Source of the DNA: Ochrobactrum quorumnocens | GTDB taxonomy: Bacteria; Pseudomonadota; Alphaproteobacteria; Rhizobiales; Rhizobiaceae | Assembly: GCF_002278035.1 (NCBI RefSeq) | Contig: NZ_CP022603.1 | Location: forward strand, 806,001-870,000 | Direction: 5' to 3' | DNA length: 64,000 bases | Shown here: positions 1 to 9,360 of the stretch, piece after piece | Numbering within the stretch: the stretch's first letter is position 1 | Layout: each line of letters begins with the position of its first letter | Notes under the pieces: generated by a model | What the model was told of the DNA's origin: nothing | The model's database searches: none | Seen by the model: the letters and a program-made list of their open reading frames with translations, nothing else | Position numbers and translations under genes: made by a program

Positions 1-3000
1 GCCATCCGAAAGTGCCAGAGATTTGTCGAGGCTCAGTCCAAGTTCGCCACGTCCTACAGTTTCGCGCTGCGATGAATAGTTAAGCGCATAAGTGTCGCTG
101 ACCGCATAGGCTTTTTCCGAATAAGATGGCAGATCAAAGCTGACAAACTGCCCCGCCGCGTAAGGGGTTATGCCGAGCCAGGGTGTATCAAAGCGATAGC
201 CAGCCTCAAGCCGTCCAGACCACGAATTTGCACGATAGCTGCCGTTGAGCTGGTCTGTTTCGTAGAAGGAAACAGACCTCTCGGTGTCGATGCTTTGCCA
301 GCCATAGGCAAGTGTGCCGGTAATATAGGCATTGCCGATATTGTGCCTGCCATAAATGCCTGCCTGAAACAGATCGGAGTCGCCGCTGCCCATGCCTTCA
401 GCGAGGCTGAACTTGGTACCACCGCCAGCAACTGCAAAACCGAGGATCGTGTCAGGCGATACCAGATAATCTGCGCCGACGGCGATGCCATAAATACGAC
501 CACGCGCGTCATGTGATCCAATAATCGCATCACCATCCGTTTTGCGCGAGCTACCATAGCCCGCGCCCCACACACTCCAGCGGTTCTCAAACATATCCGC
601 GTCAGATGCTTGCGCTTTTGTGATGCGCCGTGCCCGGCCAGCCACCAAGGGATCCGCCAGAGTGTTCATGAACTGGCTCATGGCAACAATGGTCGTTTGT
701 TGTGCCGCCGTCGCAAGCTCACCGGAAGCCGCCGTCAAACCATCGGCATCCAACCCACCAAAAGCGACAGGTATTTGCCCGTTCTCATCAAAATAATCGA
801 CCAGCGCAGCGGAGACATTCTGTTGGTTCACATTCATGCCGCCAATACTCATTTCGAGATCAAGGAAGGCATTGTTAGTATCGTATCGTAACAGCGAGGC
901 GAAATTCTCCGGCAGATTTGTCGTCACCTCTTCACCAAACGTGCTCCCAGCCAATCCACCCTCTGCATTGAGGATGTTGTAACGCTTCATCACATAGCCG
1001 CCGGGATCAAATGACGCATGAACCGTTGCGCCACCCAAATCGGCCTGCCCCGTCACATTCACCCGATCAGAATCTGAGGTGGAAATTTCAACGTCATAAA
1101 GCGAAAACGCCGTTAACCGCAGATCACCCGCCACAGTGAGCGTTCCAATGGAGTTGCCCGGTGCTAGGGTGCCACCATTGATGAACGTCTGCCCCACCGT
1201 ACCCGTGCCGCCCAGTTCTGCTCCTTCGTGGACTGTCGTGAGCATCGAGCTGCCGATTGAGCCGTTGACTGCAAGTCGTCCTGATAGAACATCTGTGGCA
1301 CCTGTATAGCTGCTCTCTCCTGTGAGGACGACAGCCCCCTCGCCTTTTTGCTGAAATCCACCAATTCCGCTGATCTTACCTGAAAACTCGAACGCGTCTG
1401 AGCGGTCAAATGCCAGCGTTCCATTGTTGATGACATCGCCAGCAATCCAGCCGGATGTACCTCCGCTACCAATCTGTAGCGTACCGTTCTCGATATGGGT
1501 GCCGTTCGTATAATAGTTGTCGGCATCCAGAATAAGAGTGCCCGAGCCGGCCTGAACAAGAGCACCAGTACCGAAAATAGTGCCTGAGAAGGTATAGTCA
1601 TCGCTGCGATTGAATGCGAGCGTTCCGTTGTTGAACACATATCCAGCGATGGAACCCGTCGCGTTCCCATTACCGATCTGCAACGTACCTGCTGTGATGA
1701 ATGTATTGCCAGTGTAACTGTGATTTCCCGTCAGAACGGTTGTTCCGCTTCCGGCCTGAAGCAATGCACCTGCACCGGATATGGAACCATTATAAGTAAA
1801 GCTACTTGAGCGATTGAACACCAGTAAACTGTCATTGACAATGTTACCGGTAATAGAACCAGTCGTGCCGCCATCACCGATCTGCAGAATACCACCTGCA
1901 ATCGTCGTACCGCCAGTATAGGTTCCGTTTCCGGAAATGATGAGCCGTCCGGCGCCATCTTTATACAATGCTCCCGCAGGTCCAGAAATGGCTCCGCTGA
2001 GTTCGAGTGTGGTTCCAAACAATGTATTTATTGTTGCCTCGCCACTTAAATCCACCTGACGGTTAAGCTCGATATCGCCGAGTGTTATGAGCGCCGAATT
2101 ACGGATTTCAAGTTTCGCAAAGCCTGAATTGATCCCGAGATTTGTCGCGTCGAAAATTACCAGAGACCCACCGTTAATGGTGGTATTTCCCCAATAGTTA
2201 TTGTTCCCGGAAAGCACAAGCATTCCGCTGCCGGTTTTGACCAGATTACTGTTGAAACCATTGCCGGTTATTGTGCCTGCATAAATCGTATCGGCGTCTT
2301 GAGCGATAGTAAGCGTCGTGCCGTCAATGGAGATTTCTCCACCGGTTCCGATCAATGAACGCATACGCAACTCGTTGCCATTGAGATCGAGAAGACCGCC
2401 TGTGAGGACATAATCAGTATTACTGGCGATTGCCGAATAATTATTCGCTTCAAGGCGTAACGCACCTTCGTTGATCCAGGTGCCGCCTGACCAGCTATTC
2501 GCTCCGCTAAGCAGAAGTGTGCCGCCGCCATCCTTAAACAGCATGCCATCACCTGAAACGCCGCCCGACACTTTCATTTCCTGGCCTGAAAGAACATTGA
2601 TCCCAGACACGCCGCCCAGAGTTACAGCCTGGGTCAGATCGAAACTATTGGCGGTTCTCAATGTGCCGTTATTGATATTCAGCGTATTGTTTGCCGAACC
2701 CAGATTTTGCATTGAAGCCACCTGAAGAATGCCGCCGCTGATGTAAGTATTGCCGGAATACGTGTTGTCTCCCCAGAGAACCAGCAGACCGTCTCCGGTT
2801 TTTTCCAGACCGGAAGTGCCGGTAATAGAGGCGCTTATCAGCCCTCCCTCATTATTAAGGACACGTATTTCGGGCACCACAATCTCGATGCCATAACCGC
2901 TATAACCATTCAGGTTGAGCGTCGCGCCGGCATTGCCCTCAATTCTGAAATTGCCGCCAGCAAACTGCAACCCTACAGCCGACTGCGCACCATCAATCGT

Positions 3001-6000
3001 GACCGTACCACCCAGCCCACGGAAGATGGCATAGCCATGGCCCCAGGTTGTATCAGCAGTTCCGCCAACCGGGTTTAACCAGTTCTGGTTCGTACTGTTC
3101 CATATGCCATTCTGATCTGTACCACCCAGAGCTCCGCCATCCCATTGCTGAAGAATATTCAAGCCTTGAGGACTGACGAGCAAATCAACTGACCGTGCCC
3201 GCGTGGTATCCACCGTGTAGTTGAAACCGAACGGCGTCGTATCTGGTGTCTGGCCGACGTTCAACCCGCCATTTGTCTGGGTCAGATTACCCGTATATGA
3301 GATCACCCGATGATAACCGATCGCAGGAGCGCCCGTTACATTCATCATCGTGCCATTCAGCGCAACGTCACCATTCACAACAGTCGCTGCTGTCGTGCCA
3401 GAGCCGCCCATAGCAAGATTGTATGTATAGAGCCCACCGCTGTTGAATGTCGCCTCACCATTTACAATGAGCGACGCAGCATCACTTGGGAGAATGGAGC
3501 CACCTGCATTGAGGGTGAGTCCGCCATTGAGTGTCATTGAGCGCGTACCAGTTGGCACGAGAACACCACCTGAATTGATGATCGTCGTACCTGCCTGACC
3601 TGATCCCTCCAGTCGTCCGGCATTATTAACGGTCAAAGTGCCATTGAGTTTTGCTCTTTCGGCAATATCCAGCGTGCTGTTGGATACGGTCGCGTTACCG
3701 TTAAAAAGCGAGCTGTCGCCTGTCAGTGTGGTCTTGCCCGAAAGAAATTTGAGGTTCGCAAAACCCGATATTGAAGCGTCAAAGCTGTAATCAACCGCAT
3801 TGTGATTGAAAACAGCATCGGTAAATGGCGCAAGCATCAGATCACGGCCAACAAATATGCCCGGAGCAACAGCGGCTTCACCTTCAGCAGCACCAATATT
3901 GAGAACACCATAAGCGCCATTATCGCCAATATCGATCATGCCGCGCGGGGTGCCAACAATCGCACCATCGGCGACGGTCAACGAGCCGCGGCCCCCATCA
4001 TTATCGGCGTTACCACCACTGACATAGATGTCCCGCGCCGTCCATTTCGTACCCGCACCCGTAACAAGAACGGAGCCAGTGGAACCGGAGTTTTGGCCGA
4101 TTGCAACTTTACCGGACTGAACTTGCGCACCATTGGAAACGGTCATTGTTCCCTGGCCGGAATCACCGACCGCCAACATGCCATCCACTGTCAGGCTTGA
4201 TTGTGGACCATTGATGTTGACAGTGCCCGACACCGACGTTTGACCGCCGATCAGCAGATCGCCCCCAACCTTCACAGCGCCGCCATTGGCTATCTCAAGG
4301 CTGCCCGTATTGATGTTGCCAACGACCAGAGACTGATCAACGGTCCATTTGGCCGAACCGGAGGTGCCGTTACCAGTTGCGATAACCTTGCCGCCGTCGA
4401 TAAAGCCTGTATCGGATTGCAGTTCTGATTGATCAGGGCCGAGTGCCAGTATGCCGTCCGCAGCACTGACATCTTTAAATCGCGTACTGGCCTTTCCACT
4501 GAGCGTCCATGTGCTCTGGTCAACCTTAAGAATGTGGCTGAAACCCTGAAATTGCGCACCTATCGAGGAAAGATCGAATGTCGAGTTTTCCAAGCCCGCA
4601 AAGGATAACATGGCGTCAGTGCCCAGATTAACTCCACCGACAAACTGATATCCATTGAGAAGCTGCAGCAGGTTGTTCGAGCCGTTGATCGAGATTGCTG
4701 CCGCGCGTGTTTCGTCTGAACCAACTCCGCCGGATACTTTACCTGCTACGCCTATGAATGATTGCGATGCAGAACCTTCAATACCAATACCGCCCACGGC
4801 TCCGTCGCCGCCCTGAATGCTCGCGCCTGTTCCGACCTCCACGCGAAGGTCGCTAGCAGCGTTTATCCAGACGCCCTGGCCACCATTTCCCTGAAGACCA
4901 CGGTTGCCATTGCTCGTAGACATTGTACCTTTGTAGACCGAGCCACCAACTCCACGAGCCCCCCTGTCTCCACCTTGTCCACCCTTAACACTGGCACCCG
5001 CGCCCAGAATAATGTGGCTCTGATCGGCATTCGGCCCACCGAGAACGACGCCTGTGCCCCCGACACCGCCATTTCCGCCATTGCCACCATTTCCCAGATT
5101 ATAGTCGTTGGCGTAATCGCTGTTACCACCCCAACCGCCGTTGCCGCCTCCTCCCCCTTTACCACCGGCTACCGCAGTTCCCGAAGTCAGATAGATTGAC
5201 GCGACAAAGCCATCCGCAAGAATGCCGGCACCACCATTCCCGCCATTGCCGCCCGAACCACCATCCCCACCAACGGCATTGTTCAGACTGGCTTTGGTTT
5301 CACCAGCACCGCCATCGCCGCCATAACCACCATCACCACCTGCTCCGCCAGTAATATTGGCTGAAATATTGGCCGCCACTTGCCCGGCTGGCATAAATCC
5401 GGAATTCGGTGAGGTGAAGGCTAATGCCGCACCGCCACCGCCACCGCCGCCACCGCCGCCGCCGCCACCGCCAGTTCCATCCCAAAATGCAGAAAATGGT
5501 AAAATTGCTGCGGAGTAACCAATTCCGCCTATGGCGCCATTGCCGCCAATGCCGCCAATGCCTCCAGTAATGGGGGTAGAGATATCATAAAGGCGCCCTG
5601 ACAGAAGTGTGGACATAACACCACCGCCACCACCGCCACCGCCACTTCCCCCATCATGGCCAAAGTTACCGGGTGCCCAAATCCAGCCCTTTGCGACACC
5701 ATTGGCCCCTTTGGTACCGTCATTACCGGGCTGGTTCGATCGGCCGCCCCATCCTCCACCTCGAGCATGCGGACCGCTGCCGCCTTGCCCCCCAGTACCC
5801 TCCGAGGCTGAGGTCGAATTTTTACCCCCACCCCCTCCGCCACCACCGCCTGAATAGGAGATGGCAGCGGCACCGGCGCCCCCCGCCCGAGGGCGACTGA
5901 TTGCATGTTGCCCGCCAGACCCGCCATGACCTGACACCTGCTGCGCCAGAACAGGAGCGGTAGACAATACAACAAGGCCTGACAAAGTAGCCATGGTTGC

Positions 6001-6156
6001 GACAGCAGCAAGAACGCAAGACATCGCTGTCGATGCTCTGAGCAATTGTCTTCGGATTTGAATATTGAGGCTTATCTGCTCGACAGAACCTGTCTGTCCG
6101 CGATGGTATCGAGAAAGGACATAAGCTTTGCCTTGTCCTGAATCAAAATCAATCAT
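1..6156 (-). CDS. Giant autotransporter adhesin, C-terminus cut by window edge
   Basis: The frame is open from ATG 6156 to base 1 (2052 codons, no stop), so the protein runs past the window. Residues 1-35 form a hydrophilic extension, and 36-71 a basic-then-hydrophobic signal peptide ending APVLA before QQ. Residues about 73-400 are extremely glycine-rich, with runs of 14 (229-242), 9 and 8 glycines. The middle has many beta-strand motifs of the autotransporter-associated repeat type (SGGTWINEGALRL-like), including 68-residue repeats. From about residue 1850 (WSVWGAGYGSS) the outer-membrane beta-barrel begins, and about 195 residues of it are present. Type V secretion families use this barrel to display the passenger at the surface. 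An in-frame TGA lies just upstream; AGGA directly abuts the ATG, so initiation could be internal. Likely an adhesin; the ligand is unknown. Confidence 0.9.
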   Translation of the reverse strand, partial: MIDFDSGQGKAYVLSRYHRGQTGSVEQISLNIQIRRQLLRASTAMSCVLAAVATMATLSGLVVLSTAPVLAQQVSGHGGSGGQHAISRPRAGGAGAAAISYSGGGGGGGGGKNSTSASEGTGGQGGSGPHARGGGWGGRSNQPGNDGTKGANGVAKGWIWAPGNFGHDGGSGGGGGGGGVMSTLLSGRLYDISTPITGGIGGIGGNGAIGGIGYSAAILPFSAFWDGTGGGGGGGGGGGGGGAALAFTSPNSGFMPAGQVAANISANITGGAGGDGGYGGDGGAGETKASLNNAVGGDGGSGGNGGNGGAGILADGFVASIYLTSGTAVAGGKGGGGGNGGWGGNSDYANDYNLGNGGNGGNGGVGGTGVVLGGPNADQSHIILGAGASVKGGQGGDRGARGVGGSVYKGTMSTSNGNRGLQGNGGQGVWINAASDLRVEVGTGASIQGGDGAVGGIGIEGSASQSFIGVAGKVSGGVGSDETRAAAISINGSNNLLQLLNGYQFVGGVNLGTDAMLSFAGLENSTFDLSSIGAQFQGFSHILKVDQSTWTLSGKASTRFKDVSAADGILALGPDQSELQSDTGFIDGGKVIATGNGTSGSAKWTVDQSLVVGNINTGSLEIANGGAVKVGGDLLIGGQTSVSGTVNINGPQSSLTVDGMLAVGDSGQGTMTVSNGAQVQSGKVAIGQNSGSTGSVLVTGAGTKWTARDIYVSGGNADNDGGRGSLTVADGAIVGTPRGMIDIGDNGAYGVLNIGAAEGEAAVAPGIFVGRDLMLAPFTDAVFNHNAVDYSFDASISGFANLKFLSGKTTLTGDSSLFNGNATVSNSTLDIAERAKLNGTLTVNNAGRLEGSGQAGTTIINSGGVLVPTGTRSMTLNGGLTLNAGGSILPSDAASLIVNGEATFNSGGLYTYNLAMGGSGTTAATVVNGDVALNGTMMNVTGAPAIGYHRVISYTGNLTQTNGGLNVGQTPDTTPFGFNYTVDTTRARSVDLLVSPQGLNILQQWDGGALGGTDQNGIWNSTNQNWLNPVGGTADTTWGHGYAIFRGLGGTVTIDGAQSAVGLQFAGGNFRIEGNAGATLNLNGYSGYGIEIVVPEIRVLNNEGGLISASITGTSGLEKTGDGLLVLWGDNTYSGNTYISGGILQVASMQNLGSANNTLNINNGTLRTANSFDLTQAVTLGGVSGINVLSGQEMKVSGGVSGDGMLFKDGGGTLLLSGANSWSGGTWINEGALRLEANNYSAIASNTDYVLTGGLLDLNGNELRMRSLIGTGGEISIDGTTLTIAQDADTIYAGTITGNGFNSNLVKTGSGMLVLSGNNNYWGNTTINGGSLVIFDATNLGINSGFAKLEIRNSALITLGDIELNRQVDLSGEATINTLFGTTLELSGAISGPAGALYKDGAGRLIISGNGTYTGGTTIAGGILQIGDGGTTGSITGNIVNDSLLVFNRSSSFTYNGSISGAGALLQAGSGTTVLTGNHSYTGNTFITAGTLQIGNGNATGSIAGYVFNNGTLAFNRSDDYTFSGTIFGTGALVQAGSGTLILDADNYYTNGTHIENGTLQIGSGGTSGWIAGDVINNGTLAFDRSDAFEFSGKISGIGGFQQKGEGAVVLTGESSYTGATDVLSGRLAVNGSIGSSMLTTVHEGAELGGTGTVGQTFINGGTLAPGNSIGTLTVAGDLRLTAFSLYDVEISTSDSDRVNVTGQADLGGATVHASFDPGGYVMKRYNILNAEGGLAGSTFGEEVTTNLPENFASLLRYDTNNAFLDLEMSIGGMNVNQQNVSAALVDYFDENGQIPVAFGGLDADGLTAASGELATAAQQTTIVAMSQFMNTLADPLVAGRARRITKAQASDADMFENRWSVWGAGYGSSRKTDGDAIIGSHDARGRIYGIAVGADYLVSPDTILGFAVAGGGTKFSLAEGMGSGDSDLFQAGIYGRHNIGNAYITGTLAYGWQSIDTERSVSFYETDQLNGSYRANSWSGRLEAGYRFDTPWLGITPYAAGQFVSFDLPSYSEKAYAVSDTYALNYSSQRETVGRGELGLSLDKSLALSDG
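1320..1960 (-). repeat. 204-bp tandem repeat in the autotransporter passenger
   Basis: The motif TLQIG(N/D/S)G(N/G) followed by (T/S)G.I.G..(V/I).N recurs with its DNA anchor (GATCTG or AATCTG on the plus strand) at 1879, 1675 and 1471. This is exactly 204 bp, or 68 codons, apart. A more diverged fourth unit lies near 1267. This is the passenger-associated transport repeat style: each unit adds a few rungs to a beta-helix. The exact period means unequal recombination could change passenger length without breaking the frame. Confidence 0.8.
5431..5472 (-). repeat. Fourteen-glycine codon tract
   Basis: Fourteen consecutive GGC/GGT codons encode residues 229-242 of the autotransporter. Shorter tracts of eight and nine glycines lie at 5620-5643 and about 5825-5851. 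The triplet repeats are impure, which limits slippage, but any length change would stay in frame. Confidence 0.85.
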
Positions 6157-6284
6157 TCCTCGCCGCCCCGAAATATATTCAAATCAGCGAGTAGTTTCTG
6201 GTGTGTTTCCTTAAATCAGCAATAGCTTTAGGACCAATCGACATACAGGTTCAATGAATCGACAATTCTGAACCTTAAAAGAAA

Positions 6285-6314
6285 GCCTTCACCACCCGGT
6301 AAGATGGTGAAGGC
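6285..6314 (-). terminator. Intrinsic terminator after doeD
   Basis: A perfect 10-bp stem (GCCTTCACCA at 6285-6294 with TGGTGAAGGC at 6305-6314) is followed on the minus strand by TTTCTTTT. It lies 27 bp past the doeD stop and ends the doeC-doeD transcript before the autotransporter gene. Confidence 0.85.
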
Positions 6315-6340
6315 AAGCATTGCGGGCCTAAAAGATCAGA

Positions 6341-7714
6341 TTAAGCAAATACAGTCGCAATTGCCTTTCGGGTGGCATCGACAATTTTATCGGCCTCTTC
6401 GCGTGTCAGACACAGAGGTGGTGCAAATCCGAGAATATCGCCTTCAGGCATGGCGCGAGCGATAACGCCGTTAGCAAGAAGTGCTGTAGAAACCTGCGGG
6501 CCAATCTTCAACGATGGATCGAAAAACTTCCGGTCGTCACGGTCTTCAACAAACTCGATAGCAGCCATCAACCCTTCACCGCGCACTTCACCAACGTGCT
6601 TATGACCTCCAACGGCATCTTGCAACGCCTTGCGGAAATAAGCGCCGGTCGAACCCGCATTTTCCACGAGGTTCATTTCATCGATGAGCTTAAGATTGGC
6701 AACGCCAGCCGCGGCACAAATCGGATGCGCCGAATAAGTCCAACCGTGACCGATCGGCCCCATCTGATCGGAACCCTGTACCAGCACCTGCCACATGCGG
6801 TCAGAAACGATCGAACCGGAAAGCGGTGCGTAGGCCGATGTCAGCCCCTTGGCGATGGTGATCAGATCAGGCTTCATTCCATAATGATCTGAGCCGAACA
6901 TAGTGCCAAGACGTCCAAAGCCGGTGACCACTTCATCAGCGACCAGCAGAATGTCATAACGGTCAAGAACCGCCTGAATTTTCTGCCAGTAACCCGCAGG
7001 CGGTGGCACAATACCGCCCGTGCCAAGAACCGGCTCACCAATAAACGCAGCAATTGTATCCGGCCCCTCAGCGAGGATCATTTCTTCGAGCTTGTCCGCA
7101 CAATGTTGCGCAAACTGCTCTTCGCTCATCGAACGATCCGCACGACGGAAATAATAAGGCGATTCCGTGTGCAGTATCGGCGCACGAGGCAGATCAAACG
7201 CGTTATGGAATGTTGCAAGACCGGTCATGCTTCCCGTCATGACGCCGGAGCCATGATAGCCGCGCCAGCGCGAAATGATCTTCTTCTTTTCCGGGCGGCC
7301 AAGAATATTATTGTAATACCAGATCAGCTTGATGTTGGTTTCATTTGCATCAGAACCCGAAAGGCCGAAATATACGCGGCTCATATGTTCAGGTGCGCGA
7401 TCAATGATCATCTTGGCGAGCGTAATCGATACTTCGGTGCCGTGGCCGACATAGGCGTGATAATAGGCAAGCTTGCGCGCCTGTTCGGCAATCGCATCAG
7501 CTATTTCTGTACGGCCATAACCAACATTGACGCAATAAAGGCCAGCGAAAGCATCCAGACTCTTGCGACCGTTCACATCGGCAATATAAACACCCTCGCC
7601 GCCTTCAATCACGCGCGTTGGCGTTTCACCACGTGCATGCATTCCCATATGCGTGGACGGATGAAAGAAATGATCGCGATCCCAGGCGGTGAGTTCGTTG
7701 CTAGTGTTCAACAT
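6341..7714 (-). CDS. doeD: Class III aminotransferase, probable diaminobutyrate transaminase DoeD
   Basis: A PLP-dependent fold-type I class III (omega) aminotransferase of 457 residues, a normal family length. The sequence shows the SGSDANE cofactor loop near 119-125, ADE at 259-261 with the pyridine-N aspartate, and the Schiff-base lysine K289 in TIAKGLTS. Many families share this fold, so the substrate is taken from context. It is the last gene of a leftward asnC-ssd-atf unit beside eutBC-doeAB and ehuBCDA, the order known from ectoine-degrading Rhizobiaceae and Ruegeria. There it converts L-2,4-diaminobutyrate to aspartate semialdehyde in the cytoplasm. The gap from doeC is 29 bp. Without context it would be called an omega-amino acid:pyruvate transaminase. 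Confidence 0.8.
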   Translation of the reverse strand: MLNTSNELTAWDRDHFFHPSTHMGMHARGETPTRVIEGGEGVYIADVNGRKSLDAFAGLYCVNVGYGRTEIADAIAEQARKLAYYHAYVGHGTEVSITLAKMIIDRAPEHMSRVYFGLSGSDANETNIKLIWYYNNILGRPEKKKIISRWRGYHGSGVMTGSMTGLATFHNAFDLPRAPILHTESPYYFRRADRSMSEEQFAQHCADKLEEMILAEGPDTIAAFIGEPVLGTGGIVPPPAGYWQKIQAVLDRYDILLVADEVVTGFGRLGTMFGSDHYGMKPDLITIAKGLTSAYAPLSGSIVSDRMWQVLVQGSDQMGPIGHGWTYSAHPICAAAGVANLKLIDEMNLVENAGSTGAYFRKALQDAVGGHKHVGEVRGEGLMAAIEFVEDRDDRKFFDPSLKIGPQVSTALLANGVIARAMPEGDILGFAPPLCLTREEADKIVDATRKAIATVFA

Positions 7715-7743
7715 GGTTATGTTCCTTTCTTATCGCTACGCTT

Positions 7744-9240
7744 TCACGCAGCGGTATCAATGCAGAGATATTTGAGTTCGGTGAAGGCTTCTATGCCCTG
7801 ATGTGAGCCTTCTCGGCCAAGCCCGGATTGTTTCCAGCCACCAAAAGGGATCGGCGCACCGGTTATTTTTGCGCGATTGATGGCAACCATTCCGTATTCC
7901 AGCGCGCGCCCCATTCGCAGCTGCCGGGCACCGTTCGATGTCACCACATACGCGACGAGGCCATATTGCGTAGCATTGGCGCGGATGATGACTTCTTCTT
8001 CGTCATCAAAGACCGAGATTGCAGCGACTGGACCAAATGTCTCTTCGTGCATGATCGTCGCGTCGTCAGACACATTGGTCAGCAATGTAGGCTCGAAGAA
8101 TAGCGTATGGTCACCAATCCGCTTGCCGCCCACTTCGATGTTGGCGCCGCGTTGTTCCGCATCGCGAACCTGTTCCTCGATTTTATCAACCGCACGACTA
8201 TGCATCATCGGTCCGATTTCGACGTCCGCATCAAGGCCATTACCTGTTTTCAAGCTGCGTATACGCGCTGCAAAAGCTTTCGTGAAAGCCGGAAGAATAT
8301 CGCGCTGAACAAAGATACGGTTGGCAGCAAGACAATCCTGTCCCGAAGTTGCAAACTTCGCGGCCATGGCCACATCAACCGCACGGCCGACATCGGCATC
8401 ATTGAAAATGATCAGAGGCGCGTGCCCGCCAAGCTCCATCACAAGCCGTTTGACAGTTGCTGCACATTTGGTGGCAATCAGCTTTCCAATTTCAGTGGAG
8501 CCCGTGAAGCTCAATGCCCGCACGCGGTCATCGCGGCATAGCACATCGACGATTGGAGCGGCCTTGCCAGTCACGACATTGAAAATACCGGACGGAAGTC
8601 CGGCACGTTCTGCAAGCTCGGCCAATGCGAGCGCTGAAAGTGGTGTTTCCGACGATGGGTGCACGACAACCGGACAGCCTGCGGCTATTGCCGCCGCCGC
8701 CTTTCGGGTGATCATGGCGTTTGGAAAATTCCAGGGTGTCACAAGACCCACAACGCCCAGTGCTTCGCGCCGCACCAGCATTTCCGCGTTGGGCAGATGG
8801 CTTGCGATGGTTTCACCGTTAAGGCGCTTACCTTCTTCTGCAAACCATTCGATGAAAGCCGCGCCATAATCGATTTCACCACGCGATTCATCCAGCGGCT
8901 TGCCCTGCTCAAGCGTCATCAGCAATGCCAGATCTTCGCGGTTTGCCAGAATGAGCTCATACCAACGACGCAAAATCGCAGCCCGTTCCTGTGGCAGCTT
9001 GTTGCGCCATTGAGGAAAGGCCTTTTCTGCGGCATTGATGGCAAGTATTGTTTGTGCGTCACTCAGGCTTGCGACGCGCGCCAGCCGTTGCCCGGTTGCC
9101 GGGTCGAGAACGGCAAAAGTCTCAGCCTGTTCTCCCGCAACCCAGCGCCCGTCGATATAAGCGAGCTCACGAAAAAGATGTTTGTCCCGAAGCCTGTTAA
9201 GCCCGTCATGTTGTATCGGATGATCCAAACCGGCATTCAT
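7744..9240 (-). CDS. doeC: Aldehyde dehydrogenase, probable aspartate-semialdehyde dehydrogenase DoeC
   Basis: A 498-residue NAD(P)-dependent aldehyde dehydrogenase resembling succinate-semialdehyde dehydrogenase (GabD/Ssd). Visible are TPWNFP with the oxyanion asparagine N171, FTGSTEIG at 246-252, MELGG with the general base E269, and GQDC with the nucleophile C303. In ectoine catabolism this enzyme oxidises aspartate semialdehyde to aspartate, the final step. An oddity is VVVHPSSETP at 191-200: position 194 is His where most family members have the Lys that contacts the NAD(P) ribose or phosphate. It is transcribed from its own 117-bp gap after the AsnC-type gene and leads into doeD. Confidence 0.8.
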   Translation of the reverse strand: MNAGLDHPIQHDGLNRLRDKHLFRELAYIDGRWVAGEQAETFAVLDPATGQRLARVASLSDAQTILAINAAEKAFPQWRNKLPQERAAILRRWYELILANREDLALLMTLEQGKPLDESRGEIDYGAAFIEWFAEEGKRLNGETIASHLPNAEMLVRREALGVVGLVTPWNFPNAMITRKAAAAIAAGCPVVVHPSSETPLSALALAELAERAGLPSGIFNVVTGKAAPIVDVLCRDDRVRALSFTGSTEIGKLIATKCAATVKRLVMELGGHAPLIIFNDADVGRAVDVAMAAKFATSGQDCLAANRIFVQRDILPAFTKAFAARIRSLKTGNGLDADVEIGPMMHSRAVDKIEEQVRDAEQRGANIEVGGKRIGDHTLFFEPTLLTNVSDDATIMHEETFGPVAAISVFDDEEEVIIRANATQYGLVAYVVTSNGARQLRMGRALEYGMVAINRAKITGAPIPFGGWKQSGLGREGSHQGIEAFTELKYLCIDTAA

Positions 9241-9321
9241 TGTGCTTCTCCCAATTCTGGAAGAAACATCTCACAGGATGAGATTGCATTCGGACCAAAG
9301 GCGGGACAGCGGACAGAGGAA

Positions 9322-9360
9322 TTGGACTAAACTTGCTAGTCAAACAGGTCGTTTGGACTA
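9322..9360 (-). promoter_or_regulatory. Two TTGGACTA half-sites upstream of doeC
   Basis: TTGGACTA occurs at 9322-9329 and again at 9353-9360, 31 bp (about three helical turns) apart. The core TTGGAC resembles the TATTGGACC half of the palindrome at 9855-9873. The second copy overlaps the stop codon of the AsnC-type gene. Binding by that regulator is inferred. Confidence 0.45.

Noticed and set aside
1170..1990. CRISPR-like array
   Set aside because: The regular 204-bp units are coding and diverged, far longer than CRISPR repeats, with no conserved short repeat and spacer pattern.
5609..5857. Plus-strand proline-rich frame within the autotransporter region
   Set aside because: The prolines are the complement of the glycine codons of the autotransporter; there is no ribosome site.
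7103..7801. Plus-strand frame antisense to doeD
   Set aside because: No motifs and opposite to a well-supported aminotransferase.
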